From: Eremophila alpestris peregrina
Taxonomy: Eukaryota > Chordata > Aves > Passeriformes > Alaudidae
Length of the DNA stretch: 64,000 nucleotides
Assembly: GCA_009792885.1 (NCBI GenBank)
Contig: WMCF01000089.1
Location: forward strand, 692,737-756,736
Reading direction: 5' to 3'
In this document: piece after piece, positions 53,326-64,000 of the stretch
Numbering within the stretch: the stretch's first letter is position 1
Layout: each line of letters begins with the position of its first letter
Translations under genes and position numbers: made by a program
Notes under the pieces: model-generated
Database searches by the model: none
Seen by the model: the letters and a program-made list of their open reading frames with translations, nothing else
What the model was told of the DNA's origin: nothing

Positions 53326-53327
53326 GA
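53294..53327. repeat. A run and (AAAAG)n microsatellite
   Basis: Twelve A followed by about four units of AAAAG, directly abutting the assembly gap, so the array may be longer than shown. Confidence 0.9.
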
Positions 53328-56300
53328 TCTCTCTCTTCCGTGAAACGAAACTAGTTTCCTCCCAACCCCTCCTTGCTGCTCCTAGAATACGTCCCTTGTG
53401 CCTCTCCGTTCAAATGCCCGCGGTAATTACCTGCATGGATTGTGTCTCTGCCGTGTCCTAAAACATTTTATTTCTTTTAGCTTGTCGTCCTCGCTTGGCA
53501 TTAACTTTCGACAACAGCCAGCAGAGTGTGCTGTGAACGCTGAGAAAAGAACATCCTGCTTCTGGGAAATTTTTATATATATCTCCATATATATATATGC
53601 ATATGTACAGAAATGCAGATGAAGACATTTTAAGTGGTTCTAATACTTGCATGAGTGGTAGGTAGCTCCTCCCATCAATTAAAATACTTCTCTTGTCGCA
53701 GATCACAGAACCTCTTCCTTAAAAATTAATAACCAAGTCATACTAAACCGTCTGCTTTCAGCGAGATTGCTTTCCAGTGTTTGTATAAAGTTGGAAAAGT
53801 GCCACAGTGGAGATGTCCAAATACGTTTCACAGTCAGAGAGAAGGATCTAGAACGCAAGGTATTTAGTAGATGAAAATGCAAATCGTAAGCCCAGCGTAC
53901 AGGAAGCAGCTTATGCAATTATACAGTATGAGCATACATTTCTCCAACCTCATTACTTCCTTGTTTAGACTGACTTTCTGACAGTGGAGTTCCAAACAGG
54001 TTAACAAACACAGTAGAAATAAGTGAAATTTAAAAAAAAAAGATTGAAGAAAAGTGTTTACTAGATGTCTTGGAAATGGAAATGTTTGCTTGAAAAGCAA
54101 ACACACGTATGTTTGGATTCCTTTTGCTATTCTGGTGTCTCCCTTTTTTTTTGTAGGAGCAGACATTTAGGGAGGAGTGAACTGAACTGTGCTTGTGGGG
54201 TAACAAATAGTTCTGTATCATTCATAAACCATAACTGCCTTAAAGCAAAGCCAGGTTTGAGACCCTGTGTAAGGGTTTTAAGGGCAAAAGGACATTATTG
54301 TTATGCAACCAAACTGGAATTAGGATTAAAAGGAAATCAGAATACATAAACAAAAGCAAATTCAGAGGCAAGGCATTAAAATAAAATTGGCTGTGGGCCG
54401 CAACTATCTATGTAAGTGTTAAGTATTAAGTAAAACTGTTTTAGAAACATACTAGACATTTTTGGTTTTTTCTTTTTCTCAGGGGCAGTCTGACAGGGCA
54501 ATCAAAGCAGAATATTCTCCCCAGCTCTGGTTGTGATCAGAATGAATCAAATACAATGCTCCTAATTTTCATGGCCAAGAGAAGGTAATAAAATTAATAG
54601 TTGAATATTAGCAAGGAGTTACCAACTATCTCATACACATTTCTCTGGTCACGCAATAATATTTGTGCTTAATATTAAACACGTGGTTTAATGTGTGCAC
54701 ATGAGATAAATTATTATAATGGTATCTGTGTTTTAGACAGTTTTTCAGGTTCTGTATGCCAAGCAATATCAAGTATTACTTGGCTGCTGGTAGCCATGCA
54801 TTAGAAGGTAGGCTATCGTTAATTGCCAAGCACGGATGTGCATTATTTCATGGCCACAGAGACCATCATCAGTGAGGAGCTGAGCACAAGGAGGCAGCTG
54901 AGCTGTGCTTCACATCACTCTCATGGAGGAAACAGAGAGCAGCAAGACGAGAATGTTTGCTGACTATGCAAAACCTTTTTAAGTTAGCAGGGCTGAGGGT
55001 CATCTGTAAGGAATTGTGGGTGATTAGGCAGTAAAAAAAGTAGATTAAATAGAGTAGATAAATGCAAGGTGAGGTCATAACTAGTTATAACTTTACATAA
55101 AAGGTAGGAATACCTGAATTAGTTGCTGCCACTCAGGGGTGAGACTTTATGTATGCCCTGCATGAATACCATCTTTATGTTTGGAAAAAGCAAGGCCAAT
55201 TTCAAGGAAAGGGACAGAGAGCAAAACTGGGAACTCATTTATGGTGCTGCAGAAATCTCTGGTGAGTTTCCACCATGAGCACTGTTCCCTGTTGCATTTC
55301 CTGCTTCTTAGAAAGAAAATGCTGGAACTAGAAAAGAATAACAAGGATGCTTGGCTCTCTGACTTAGATTAGTGTCCCTTGAAAGGGACAATTTGGGCTT
55401 GGAGTTCTTACCAAAGAGGGAGGGTGCATGAGGCCCATCACATCCTAGGTAACTTGTAGAGGGTGGATGCCAGCTGACTTTCTGAGTAAAAACCATCAGA
55501 TTTGCAGTAGCAGGTAAATAAGCATAAATAAACAAGAGGAGATGGTTCTTCGTTCAGTGCCTTTCTGAATGGCATGCTGAGTACAGGGTGTTTCTTTAGG
55601 GTGCAGGGGAGATGGGCCAAGTATTTGGAAGAGGACTGTGTTGAGAGTTATTGAATGAACACCCCCTCACACTCAGGAAATTCCCAGAGCTAAAAGCAGT
55701 TGGTAGCTGTGGGAGTGTTGCAGAGGAGATATCATATATTTGCTTTGCTTTTCCTCTTCCTTTGACGTTTGCATGTGGCCTGTGGAAACAGGATGTTGGA
55801 CTGAATGGGTTCTTCTTCCGAGGCAGTACACCTTTTCCTCTGCATTCACGGAGGATCACATTGAAACACGTGGAGCCACGTAAAAATAAGCCTGTGCTAT
55901 GGGGTCTTTCTAATCAAATTCACTGTTCATCTAGACCAGCAGTTACTTATGGAGCAGCTGCTGGGCATGCATTTCTATCTTGCCTCATGATATACTTCTT
56001 CCTCTGTGTCCTCAAAATCTTAGTAGCAATATGCACACAGCTGCATTGCAGTTGCATACCTATCACCAAACCATCCTTTAGTCCTTTCTCAGTAGAAAAT
56101 ACTTGTTCCATGAGAAACAGGCCTAACAGTCTTACTTTTTCCATGAGTTTGTCTTTTGAAGGAGCAGCTGTGGGCAAAAATCTCTTTACTGCTCTCCCCT
56201 GCCCCCACCTATCCCTCTCCCTCCATTTCCTGGTTCATGTGGTAGCATCAATTTTAGCCACATTCGAATTCAGTAGCCAGAAGCTGACTGGCCAATATAC

Positions 56301-56554
56301 ACAGGGTGTTGGGCTGCTGCCTCTGAGCATGACTAAGGCATTGGATTTTGTCCAGTGATTTCAAATGCTTTTTGAATGGGAGAGAACAGTTCAATTGCAT
56401 CCTTAGGAAAGGAAGACAAAAAATACCATGCTCTTTGTGATTTTGTTTCCATCGTGTTTCAGTTTTATACACCCTTTTCTTATGTTACCTTTAATAAATA
56501 AATGGAGAAATACTGCTGGCTTATTGGTGAAAAAGAAGCATGTGACCTGTTTTT
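53328..56554. other. Intergenic sequence upstream of XPA, no gene recognised
   Basis: AT-rich sequence with short AT microsatellite-like runs near 53572-53600. One plus-strand open frame of 235 codons (55651-56358) has no recognised domain and is discussed as an observation. A short segment near 55775-55815 (GGATGTTGGACTGAATGG) vaguely resembles the 3' part of an ancient interspersed repeat. Nothing else stands out. Confidence 0.5.
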
Positions 56555-56603
56555 AGTGAAAAACAAAAAACAAAGTGAAAAACATAGTGAAAAACAAAGT
56601 GAA
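56555..56603. repeat. Short tandem repeat, unit about AGTGAAAAACAAA
   Basis: Three imperfect copies: AGTGAAAAACAAAAAACAA, AGTGAAAAACAT and AGTGAAAAACAA, followed by AGTGAA. Minisatellite-like array of about 49 bases. Confidence 0.8.
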
Positions 56604-59600
56604 CTTGTTAAAACCAGATAGTGCATCTGCTTGGATTTGTATGTTTTCTTTCTGAATTCATCTATGCCATAGCTCATGGATCAAGGATGTACAGTGAATC
56701 ACCCTGTTGGACAGAATGGGACATGCAGAGTAAATTAGGTTTGTCAGCTCTCTGAGATTTTCTCCTTTGCTCACTACCTGTAGGAGAGGATTTTCATAGT
56801 AATGTGGCCTGTCTTCACGCTTCATTTATTGTACTCCAATTGATGTATGTAATCTTGGTTGAACAGATAGGTAATGGAGTAAACACATAAAGTGTTGAAT
56901 GCCTAAGCAACACACTTGAAACAAACAGGTAGGAAAGAATCAAAGTGCAGATGTTTAGAGACAAAAATTGTCATTCTTCTCTGACTTGAGATCTTTATGC
57001 AAGTTTGTTATCATTTTCTTGGTACAGAAAATGACAGAATTTGAAATTACAATGTAAATATCTTTTATTTGCCAGCATTGTACAAGACTTTTCTATTTTA
57101 TTCCTGAATAGGACTTCAATATGTTGGCTTTTAATATCAATAGAAAATGTTCATTTCATATCTATGAACAGGAAAGTGTTGATGGCCACATGATGAAAAA
57201 GTGCTGTTTATTGTTTCAGAGATTGCTGAGGCTGACTGCACACTTTTGCTGTTGATTGACAACCCAGAAAGAGAAATCCTCTTCTAGCATTTTACCAGAA
57301 AAAGTAACCTTTCTCTTCCATGCACATAAAGAGTGGGAAACTGTGGCAAAACAGCAAACATGTTCTGTAACTGTGGTATCGCAGCCTTTGGTGATTTAAT
57401 ATCTTAAATATAAAGGACAAAAAATAGTGTAGGAAAACATGTGGGGTTTTTTCTAAAATCAAGATAGTAGGATATTTTTCTTGCCCCACCAGTGGCTGGC
57501 AGAGGAGATTTTATATAAATGGGTTTGAAGGCCTCTCTGAGATGTCATAAAGTTGCACTGTTCAAGTTTTGGGGCCTTTTTCCCAAGTGTGCAAGGAGTA
57601 GTTGCATATTATATAAAAGGGATCTATATATTGACAGATTTATTGTCCCTTCTAGTATTTCTATATGGACACTTATTTAATCCATGCAAGAATCTTTTCT
57701 GTAGCAAGTTAGAAACATCAAGAAACTTTTGCTGAATGTTTTAGTCACTTTTTGTTCTATTAAGAGCATCTTGGGCATTTCTGAGACGGCAAATAGATAC
57801 ATCATCTACTATAATAGTCTCCAAGACATGAGCTTTAATTGTATTGATGGTGAAAGGCTGAGCATTCTGGAGAAAAGTTCAAAATTCAGGCCTTGCTGAA
57901 GTATTTAAGAAGATGGGGGATGTAAGTGTTTAAAAATAAATTCTTCAGATTTCCACTTTATATTGTGCAATGTATTATACTTTTTTTTTCCCCCCAAGCC
58001 ATAATATAAAAATATTTTCTTACTATTGCTCCAAGTCAGCCTGACTTGTTCCTGTGTACAGAGTACCTGGAATGGAAGACGATAAAAAAGGCTGCTGTAG
58101 CAAGAAAATCATGTCCCAGTTACCAGGGTTTAAGCAAGATGTGTCTCCACTAGTCCTTGCAAATCTCTGCAAAACATTTTGGTGCCTTTGTCCACCAGTT
58201 TGATCAGATCTCTCTCTCCAGTTTGTTTTCCCAATGTTAGCTGCAAACATGTGGTAAGTTCGTCTCACAGTGCTGTCCATATGTACCTCCAGGCCCCAAT
58301 CCTGCTCTTCAGGAGACAGACACCACCAGGAGCTGTGGCCATTTCAGCTCGTTGAAGCATGAGAGAAGGATAATGTGGAACTGATCTTAGGGACCCTGCA
58401 TTCTAGGTTCACACCAACCTATCTGTGAGAGAAATATGGAGCCAACATAAGACTTAAGCCCCCTAGGAATGTAGGACCAGTGGGAGGTGCTTCTGAGGGA
58501 CTGTGCCATCCACAGAATTTCAATCTTGAACATAATCTGAATGTATCCTCTCAACATGATCAGAAAATGGTTTCTGACTGGGGTCTTACTACCTGGATTA
58601 CTTCAGTTGGTTGATTTTGTTGTCTTAGTTTTGATAGTTTTTTCCCCCCCCCTCATTGTGAAAACTTGGCTTTGCCTTGCCAGAAAGAGGAGCTGTAACT
58701 ATAGCAATTTAACATGTGATGTTAACTGATTCCTCCCTTGGAACAGGGCAAAATGTATTCCAAAGACTTTAGTACCTCTGATTAAGTTGAAACTATTTAT
58801 GAGTGAAAGAAAATAAAAAGAATTCATGATGCCACTCACTCCTTTATTACAGATTTGACATATACTACATTCCTGTGTTACTTCCATTTCATCCAAATGT
58901 TTCTGGCTAAGCTAAATCAAACTTTTAGAATTTGTTCTCTTTGTAGCATAGGTACACTGAGCTTTGCCATTTATTGGAACCTTTTTTTCCCCCCTTGAAA
59001 AACCATGATTTGCCTAGAACATGGTAAGTAGTTTGTGAAGAAAAATGAGAGAGGGGGAAAAAAAAGAGGTTTTTCTCTTCCTGACTAGATTTGGAATCTA
59101 GTTAAGTGATTTGGGAATCTCCTTAGTGATCTAGTGACACGACACTTCTGTTGCAAGAGACTGCAGTTCCTTGATTTTTTTCTCAGTGAGAGTTTTCTTT
59201 ACAGCAGTGGTCAACAGTTTCCAGTTTTCAGCATCATCTTTGAATTTGGAGGCAATGAAACTGTTCACCACTGATTAGGAGCATCTTCACCTGTCTAGGA
59301 AAGCATCTTGTCTAGCACCTGGCTGTAGCCTGACTGAAGATCTGACACACTCAGCTGCCAGCCATTGCAACTGGTGTACCACCCATACAGTCCTGTGCCA
59401 GGAGGGATACGTTACTTTTTCTTCAGTCTTCAGGTGCTCTAGCTCTTTCTAGGTGTGTCAGCATGGTTAAACTCCACCAACTTGGATTTTCATCTCTCAA
59501 GGTTTGGATCTTCCTCCGTCCCATTTTTTAACTTCTTGTTTTTCTGGTTTTGGGGGTGTATTTGTTGTTCTGAGTGTTGCACATTTTCCTAGTTTATGTT

Positions 59601-59622
59601 TGAGATTATTTTTGTTAGTTTC

Positions 59623-59625
<3 letters not shown>
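56604..59625. other. Intergenic sequence, no gene recognised
   Basis: AT-rich unique-looking DNA with no recognisable coding exon, RNA gene or repeat. Short open frames on both strands have no similarity I recognise. Confidence 0.5.

Positions 59626-59692
<67 letters not shown>
59626..59692. repeat. 67-base T homopolymer
   Basis: An uninterrupted run of 67 T. Open frames crossing it on either strand are artefacts. On the minus strand it would read as a long A tail after ...AAGTGAAGGAACAA, so it may mark a retroposed copy, or an expanded homopolymer. Length in a short-read assembly is unreliable. Confidence 0.95.
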
Positions 59693-59693
<1 letters not shown>

Positions 59694-60579
59694 TTCCTTC
59701 ACTTTTCTGAGAAAGCAAGAAAAGCAGAGTTGATGAAGTCTCAGCAACATTTCACGGATTCACTTTTACCTTGGTGTCTACCAAAATCTGAAAGTGCCTG
59801 TACAAATCACCACAAACATAAGTGGTCTTGGACTCTTTGTCTGCCCTAGCCACCCTGTCTCTTCTCTGAGCAATGTAATTTCTTGTAGTACATACAAAAA
59901 TATTGGACTGTGCTATTCCAATGCCTTTATTTTCTTAGTGTGTGCCTCCTAGTGTCCATAGAAATGGTCTTCTTGGAAGAAAATGGAATATTTTAGTGCT
60001 GCATAGCACAACCTCAGTTTCTTCTCTAATACACTGATAATTTGAATGCTTTCCTTGTTTGTTTCATCATTCCATTAGTTGGCTTCATACTATGAAACTT
60101 GTGATTGCTCAGAACTGCACTCTGCAGTAATCTCCTATAAGAACAAAAAATTGTCTTAACTGAGGCAGGATCCTGGTTGCAGAATTCCTCATACAATGAG
60201 TTCCCTTGACTCATACATTTATGTGGCAAATCCCAGAGGACACACTCAGTAAGTAGTATGCTGTCATGGTAGCAGGTAGCAAGAACTTTAGTTACTAACT
60301 TAATCATGCAACGTAATGATTAAATGAAGACCAGTGTGATACTAATATGATATGGCAAATTCTTGAGGTGTAGTACATGTCTAGGGGGTGTGCTTGGAAA
60401 TGAAATGCAGACAAAGCATGCTTGCTGGCTGCTACTTGGCATTCAAGATATTCTTCCTAATCTGCTTCCATAAAGACTATTTTCATCTGTTCCTTACCTT
60501 GGGCAGTTTCTTATGCCATAACTCTCATAGAGTCTAACCAAAGCTAACTTGACTGGAGCTGCCATAATTTGCTCAGACA

Positions 60580-60593
60580 CTGCCACCTAGTAG
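60580..60593 (-). promoter_or_regulatory. Candidate CTCF site (reverse orientation)
   Basis: CTGCCACCTAGTAG matches 13 of 14 positions of the reverse complement of the CTCF core consensus (SYGCCMYCTRSTGG). It lies in AT-rich DNA where a chance match is less likely than in a CpG island. Not tested by matrix scoring. Confidence 0.45.
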
Positions 60594-60741
60594 TTTTCGT
60601 TCTGACTGTGTTTTATGTTTAATGGCTATCAGACAATAATTTCTGTATTAGAGTAAATTCCATACTTACGCAGCTTAAGAAAAGTTATTATTAAATGGAA
60701 AGTCTACATGTTCCACGGTTGTTTCAGAGAACTGCAATAGT

Positions 60742-60957
60742 TCTGTAAAGATCAGTTAAACATGACTCACTTTTACAGTAGCCGCATTGCTTCCTTCTCA
60801 ACAGATTGTCTTCATGCAGCTTTACATTAATTCCATCCTCTGTTATAGTTTTTGCTAACTTCTCTGGTATGGAGACCAAACTTACTGCTCTATCGTTTTT
60901 TGTATCCTTTCTGAGGGTTTCCTTGCCAATTTTGAAAATGGCAAATAAAGGAACTAG
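60742..60957 (-). mobile_element. Relic of a non-LTR retrotransposon reverse transcriptase
   Basis: On the minus strand 72 codons are open and read as the finger part of a CR1/L2-type reverse transcriptase: a segment with IFKIGKETLRKD, then RAVSLVSIPEKLAKTI, and then QCGYCKSESCLTDL. Compare the family pattern of NYRPVSLxSIPGK followed by QHGFxKxxSCLTNL. The conserved NYRP motif is degraded to a form with RAV. I could not follow clear homology on either side, so the rest of the element has decayed. The copy is not functional. Confidence 0.6.
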
Positions 60958-61119
60958 TTTGCTCTAAGCTGCATGGACTGTTAAAATATCTTTATTTAAA
61001 AGCATACAACTTTTGGTGAATAAGCAAGATAAAACCTTGCAGTTGCGTCTCTTGGGCACATGTAGAACAAATCATGTGTAGCACATTCATGTGCATATTT
61101 TAATAAACTTTCTGGCCAC

Positions 61120-62095
61120 TGTATTGGCATGAGAGAGCAGATATATTAGCAGCTTACCATAAAAGGTTTAATTAACATCCGTAACAATGACCACAAGAGG
61201 GTGCTCTTAATTACTGTTCCGTGAATGCTGTTGGACTTCAATCCTCAGAGCCAATGGGACAACTAATTTTAACTCCTGCAAAAAATCAAGTGAATTAGTC
61301 ATAAGTGGAATCTACCTAAGTTATTTGAATCCAGCCATAATGCTTGGTCATAGAATCCCCACCCAAAAACCTTTCCTCTAACTTGAAGCTTAACCAGACA
61401 GGATCTTAAGCTTCCCTTTCATGTGTGTTTTTTGCATTAACACAGCTGCAAGAGTAGCGAGAACTTTTGTTTACTTTAATTACAACTCTCACACCTACAA
61501 AGTACATAATAAAACGTTTTGTGTTTGATACAAAAGCCAATTTCCAAATAAAAAGACATTATCGTGATGTCCAGTTGTTTTCCAAAAAAGAAAAATAATT
61601 TCCGTGTTTCGTACTGCGAGTACTTCAGCCAGGTTTGTGCACTGAACGACCTACTGAAAAAGGGCTTGATTTGGCTTTACATCTTGTTAGTAATTTAATC
61701 ATTAAAGGTTGACAATTAGCTTGCTGCTCCGTCTTGAAAGACACCTCGTTATCCACTCCCAGAGTATATAATTTTTCTGTGAGCTTTATGCGTCTGTTTC
61801 TGTGTGTGGGAAACGAGAGCGGATTCATCTCTGTTTTAAAATGCCACTTACATTCCTGACAGAGAGTGGATGCGATGTTGGAGTGCCACTTCCCATGAAG
61901 TGGCGCTTCCCTCTTGACAGCCAGTTAGTGGAGTACTTGTGTTAAACATCATTCAATACACAGGTAAGTCGCTTCGTTTCAAATGCGGCCATCAGACTGC
62001 TGTATTTGCGCACACATCATTATCTTTTGTGGCAGTTTGTGCTGAAACCATAACAACTTCCAAGCAGACCACCCACCTTGCAGTGCCGGAATGCA
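61120..62095. other. Candidate conserved noncoding region
   Basis: Low-repeat sequence with AT-rich homeodomain-like cores (TTTAATTAAC at 61167-61176, TAATTTAATCATTAAAG near 61690-61707) mixed with scattered CpGs in otherwise unique sequence, unlike the surrounding DNA. No coding frame fits. By synteny it lies between XPA and FOXE1, an interval reported in human to hold long-range FOXE1 enhancers. Conservation was not tested, so this is a judgement by eye. Confidence 0.3.
61191..61204 (+). promoter_or_regulatory. Candidate CTCF site (forward orientation)
   Basis: CCACAAGAGGGTGC fits the CTCF core consensus CCASYAGRKGGCRS at 12 of 14 positions (mismatches at positions 5 and 12). It lies about 600 bases right of the reverse-oriented candidate at 60580. 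Confidence 0.35.
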
Positions 62096-62130
62096 TTTTG
62101 CACAATTGACGGACCTTTGGGCTGTTTCCT

Positions 62131-62131
62131 T

Positions 62132-62162
<31 letters not shown>

Positions 62163-62171
62163 TTTTTTTTT
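62131..62171. repeat. (CT)n microsatellite followed by T run
   Basis: About eleven CT units followed by 18 T. A simple-sequence tract with no adjoining element recognised. Confidence 0.9.
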
Positions 62172-63117
62172 AACCTGTTCCTCTGAATCTGCCGTTCAAA
62201 GAACAATAGATTCAAATAATGGCAGCGACGTTTAGTTTTCTGTGTGTTCATGCTGCTGACAAAAGATCGAGACTAAAAGAAGAGAGTTTTGCCTCTGTAG
62301 AAGTTGAAACTGATGAGGCTTACTCCCGCTGTAAGTCACACTGTGCAGTTTTGAATGAGACAGTCAGCTCCTGGCTGCTTCTTTCCTCTGTTTCTGTAAA
62401 ACTGAAAGGAGGCAGCCCTGAGAGAGCAGCAACTGAGGTGAAAGCTGCTGCACTGCTGAATTAACCCAAACCATAGCTATGTCACGCTGGAGTCAGAAGC
62501 CCATGGCTTTCTCTGTGCTTTAGAACTGCCCCGCAGCATGGCAACGCAGTGCAGGCTCTGTCCCGTCCTGATCAGGGGCTTCCAGGAGCATCGGGGTACC
62601 TGGGCTGGGACCTGTGCTGTGCCTGTGGCTGTGCTAGGGATAGGGAGCACAGACAGAGTCACTGCCGCATTAGAGATGTCTCTGCCGACCTGGTGCTACT
62701 CCAAAATGTCCATTCCTTCATCCAGATAGGTACCTTATGTCTATTTTGGCTCTTGTTTTTGAAACATGTTTCCCAGACCTTCCTACTAATGTTTAAAAAG
62801 GCAGGTGAACAGATGAGCAAAATGCATCCTTTCTGGACAAATAGTGATCTATCCTTCTGTAACTTTGTCAGCACAGAAGACTTGCAGGAGTCATGGGTTC
62901 ATAATTCAGTGCTCTCCTGCTGCCAGTGATGTGTCTCTACTGACCTCTGTATTGGCAGTGTCTGACACCACCAGTGAAGACAGTGATTGGGGCACAGTTC
63001 TAGTAAAAATCACTGGATCCTGTCAGAAGCAAGGAACCAGTCAATTAAACAGATCCTGCACTGGGTGTCCTCCTGCTGGCTCATAGGACCCTAAAGCACT
63101 TGAAGTCCTTACATTAA
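62172..63117. other. Intergenic sequence, no gene recognised
   Basis: Unique sequence with moderate GC. Overlapping short open frames occur on both strands (for example plus 62549-62929) but none shows a recognisable domain or good exon borders in a consistent set. Confidence 0.45.
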
Positions 63118-63265
63118 AATGGCAGAACCACAGAATGGGTCAGGTTGCAAGGGAGCAACATTCCTGCTCAGGCAGGGTCACCCCTGAACACATGGCACAG
63201 GATTGCATCCAGACAGTTCTTGAGGATCTCTGGTGAGGGAGACACCACAGCCTTCTGTCATCTTC
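63118..63265 (-). mobile_element. CR1 LINE 3' fragment
   Basis: Degenerate CR1 3'-end in minus orientation: ACCACAGAATGGGTCAGGTTGCAAGGGA at the start, then GCTCAGGCAGGGTCACCC, GCACAGGATTGCATCCAGACAG and GGTGAGGGAGACACCACA. The first block carries the remains of the terminal octamer (ACAGAATG). Confidence 0.8.
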
Positions 63266-64000
63266 TATAAAGTGGCTCCTTGGTGGATGGTCATGCATCA
63301 TTTGTCTCTCTTCATACAGCAGCTCGGCTGATTAGCACTGTGAAGTCCAGCTTATGAGGAGATATAGACAACCACCCAGGATGAGTTTAACGTCAGTTTA
63401 AAGTGCAGCCTTTCTTAAATTCTGGAGACCCCAATAAATGGAGAGTCTGTCAAACCAGGATCCCTGATCAAGTCTCCTTTTCCCATGCTGAAATTTTGTC
63501 CAGGCCAAAAACCAGAATTTGGGCTGTTTTTTTCCAGGATTTCTGAGTGTCTGGCAGACTGTTGGAAGAGTAATGCTGTGTAATGCAGCAATAATCTCTG
63601 AAGGCACAGTCAATATGTATGCATCCTGAAAGGCAACCATGACATGTGCAGACCTATTTTTTCTTGTACAACCAGTGAATCCAAAATTACCTGGAAGCTG
63701 CAAAACCTTGGTTCATGATTTCTGTGGGTCAATCACTTTTGCTCAGACAGTCCTGTGTGTTCTTGGCACACACATAAAACCTTCCTGTATGTGCTCAGTA
63801 AATCCAGAGTGTGTTTGTAGTGCTTACTGCAGAACAAATGCGTTGAGACATCATCTGGTAGAAATACAGGAGCCTTACAAAAAAGTGTTAGTGATTACTA
63901 TGTTATAACTCCCAATTGAGAGTCTCATGGAGGGTGAGAAAATCCTGTGTCAGATTTCTGATTGAGGCATTTTGTCTCCAGCCACAAGCATGTAAAGAAT
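63266..64000. other. Right-edge intergenic sequence, nothing recognised
   Basis: No exon, RNA gene or repeat could be assigned. A CR1 fringe may extend a little past 63265. In human the next gene beyond XPA in this direction is FOXE1, which is not present here. Confidence 0.4.

Noticed and set aside
59497..59718. Poly-Lys / poly-Phe frames
   Set aside because: They merely read through the 67-base T run.
53328..64000. Search for FOXE1 or another coding exon at the right side
   Set aside because: No forkhead motif or other known domain was seen on either strand; FOXE1 would be expected beyond the window.
1..64000. CRISPR arrays, bacterial operons, tRNA or rRNA genes, defence systems
   Set aside because: The sequence is a vertebrate nuclear locus. 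No regularly spaced direct repeats with unique spacers, and no recognisable tRNA or rRNA, were found by eye. Small intronic RNAs such as snoRNAs cannot be excluded without a covariance-model search.

Overview
This window looks like an ordinary piece of a bird genome. It carries three conserved vertebrate genes in the order TSTD2 (minus), NCBP1 (plus), XPA (minus). The human 9q22 region has the same order and orientation. The interspersed repeats are mostly CR1 LINEs, introns are compact, promoters are CpG-rich, and one long interspersed repeat resembles an LTR-type repeat seen in songbirds. Human chromosome 9 genes of this block lie on the avian Z, so this is probably Z-linked. That and the bird assignment are inferences from gene content and repeat type; the species cannot be read from the sequence.

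Layout. At 1-9781, minus strand, are the first eight coding exons of TSTD2 (rhodanese domain); its last exon or exons lie beyond the left edge. At 9240-10320 a CpG island holds a short divergent promoter shared by TSTD2 and NCBP1. At 10045-38530, plus strand, is a complete 23-exon NCBP1 gene (nuclear cap-binding protein CBP80) whose exons join in phase into 794 codons plus stop. A dead CR1 element sits in its intron 20 (33903-36705). The NCBP1-XPA convergent interval (38531-45316) holds the NCBP1 3'UTR and a second, larger dead CR1 copy that seems to be interrupted by an LTR-like repeat. At 45317-52195, minus strand, is a complete six-exon XPA gene (280 codons plus stop), with a very GC-rich promoter island at 51340-52650. 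From 52.7 kb to the right edge I see no gene. That stretch has a 30-base assembly gap, simple repeats including a 67-base T run, CR1 fragments, a relic of a non-LTR reverse transcriptase, and a low-repeat stretch with candidate CTCF sites and a possible conserved noncoding element. In human the next gene is FOXE1, which would lie off the right edge.

How the genes relate. NCBP1 binds the 5' cap of nuclear transcripts with NCBP2, XPA is a core nucleotide excision repair scaffold, and TSTD2 is a little-studied rhodanese-domain protein. They are neighbours by conserved synteny, not as an operon or pathway. I found no evidence of a novel biological system. The most useful observations are exon-level gene models, lineage differences (a longer Asp tract in NCBP1, a longer XPA exon 2), unusual promoter sequence structure, and candidate regulatory sites right of XPA.
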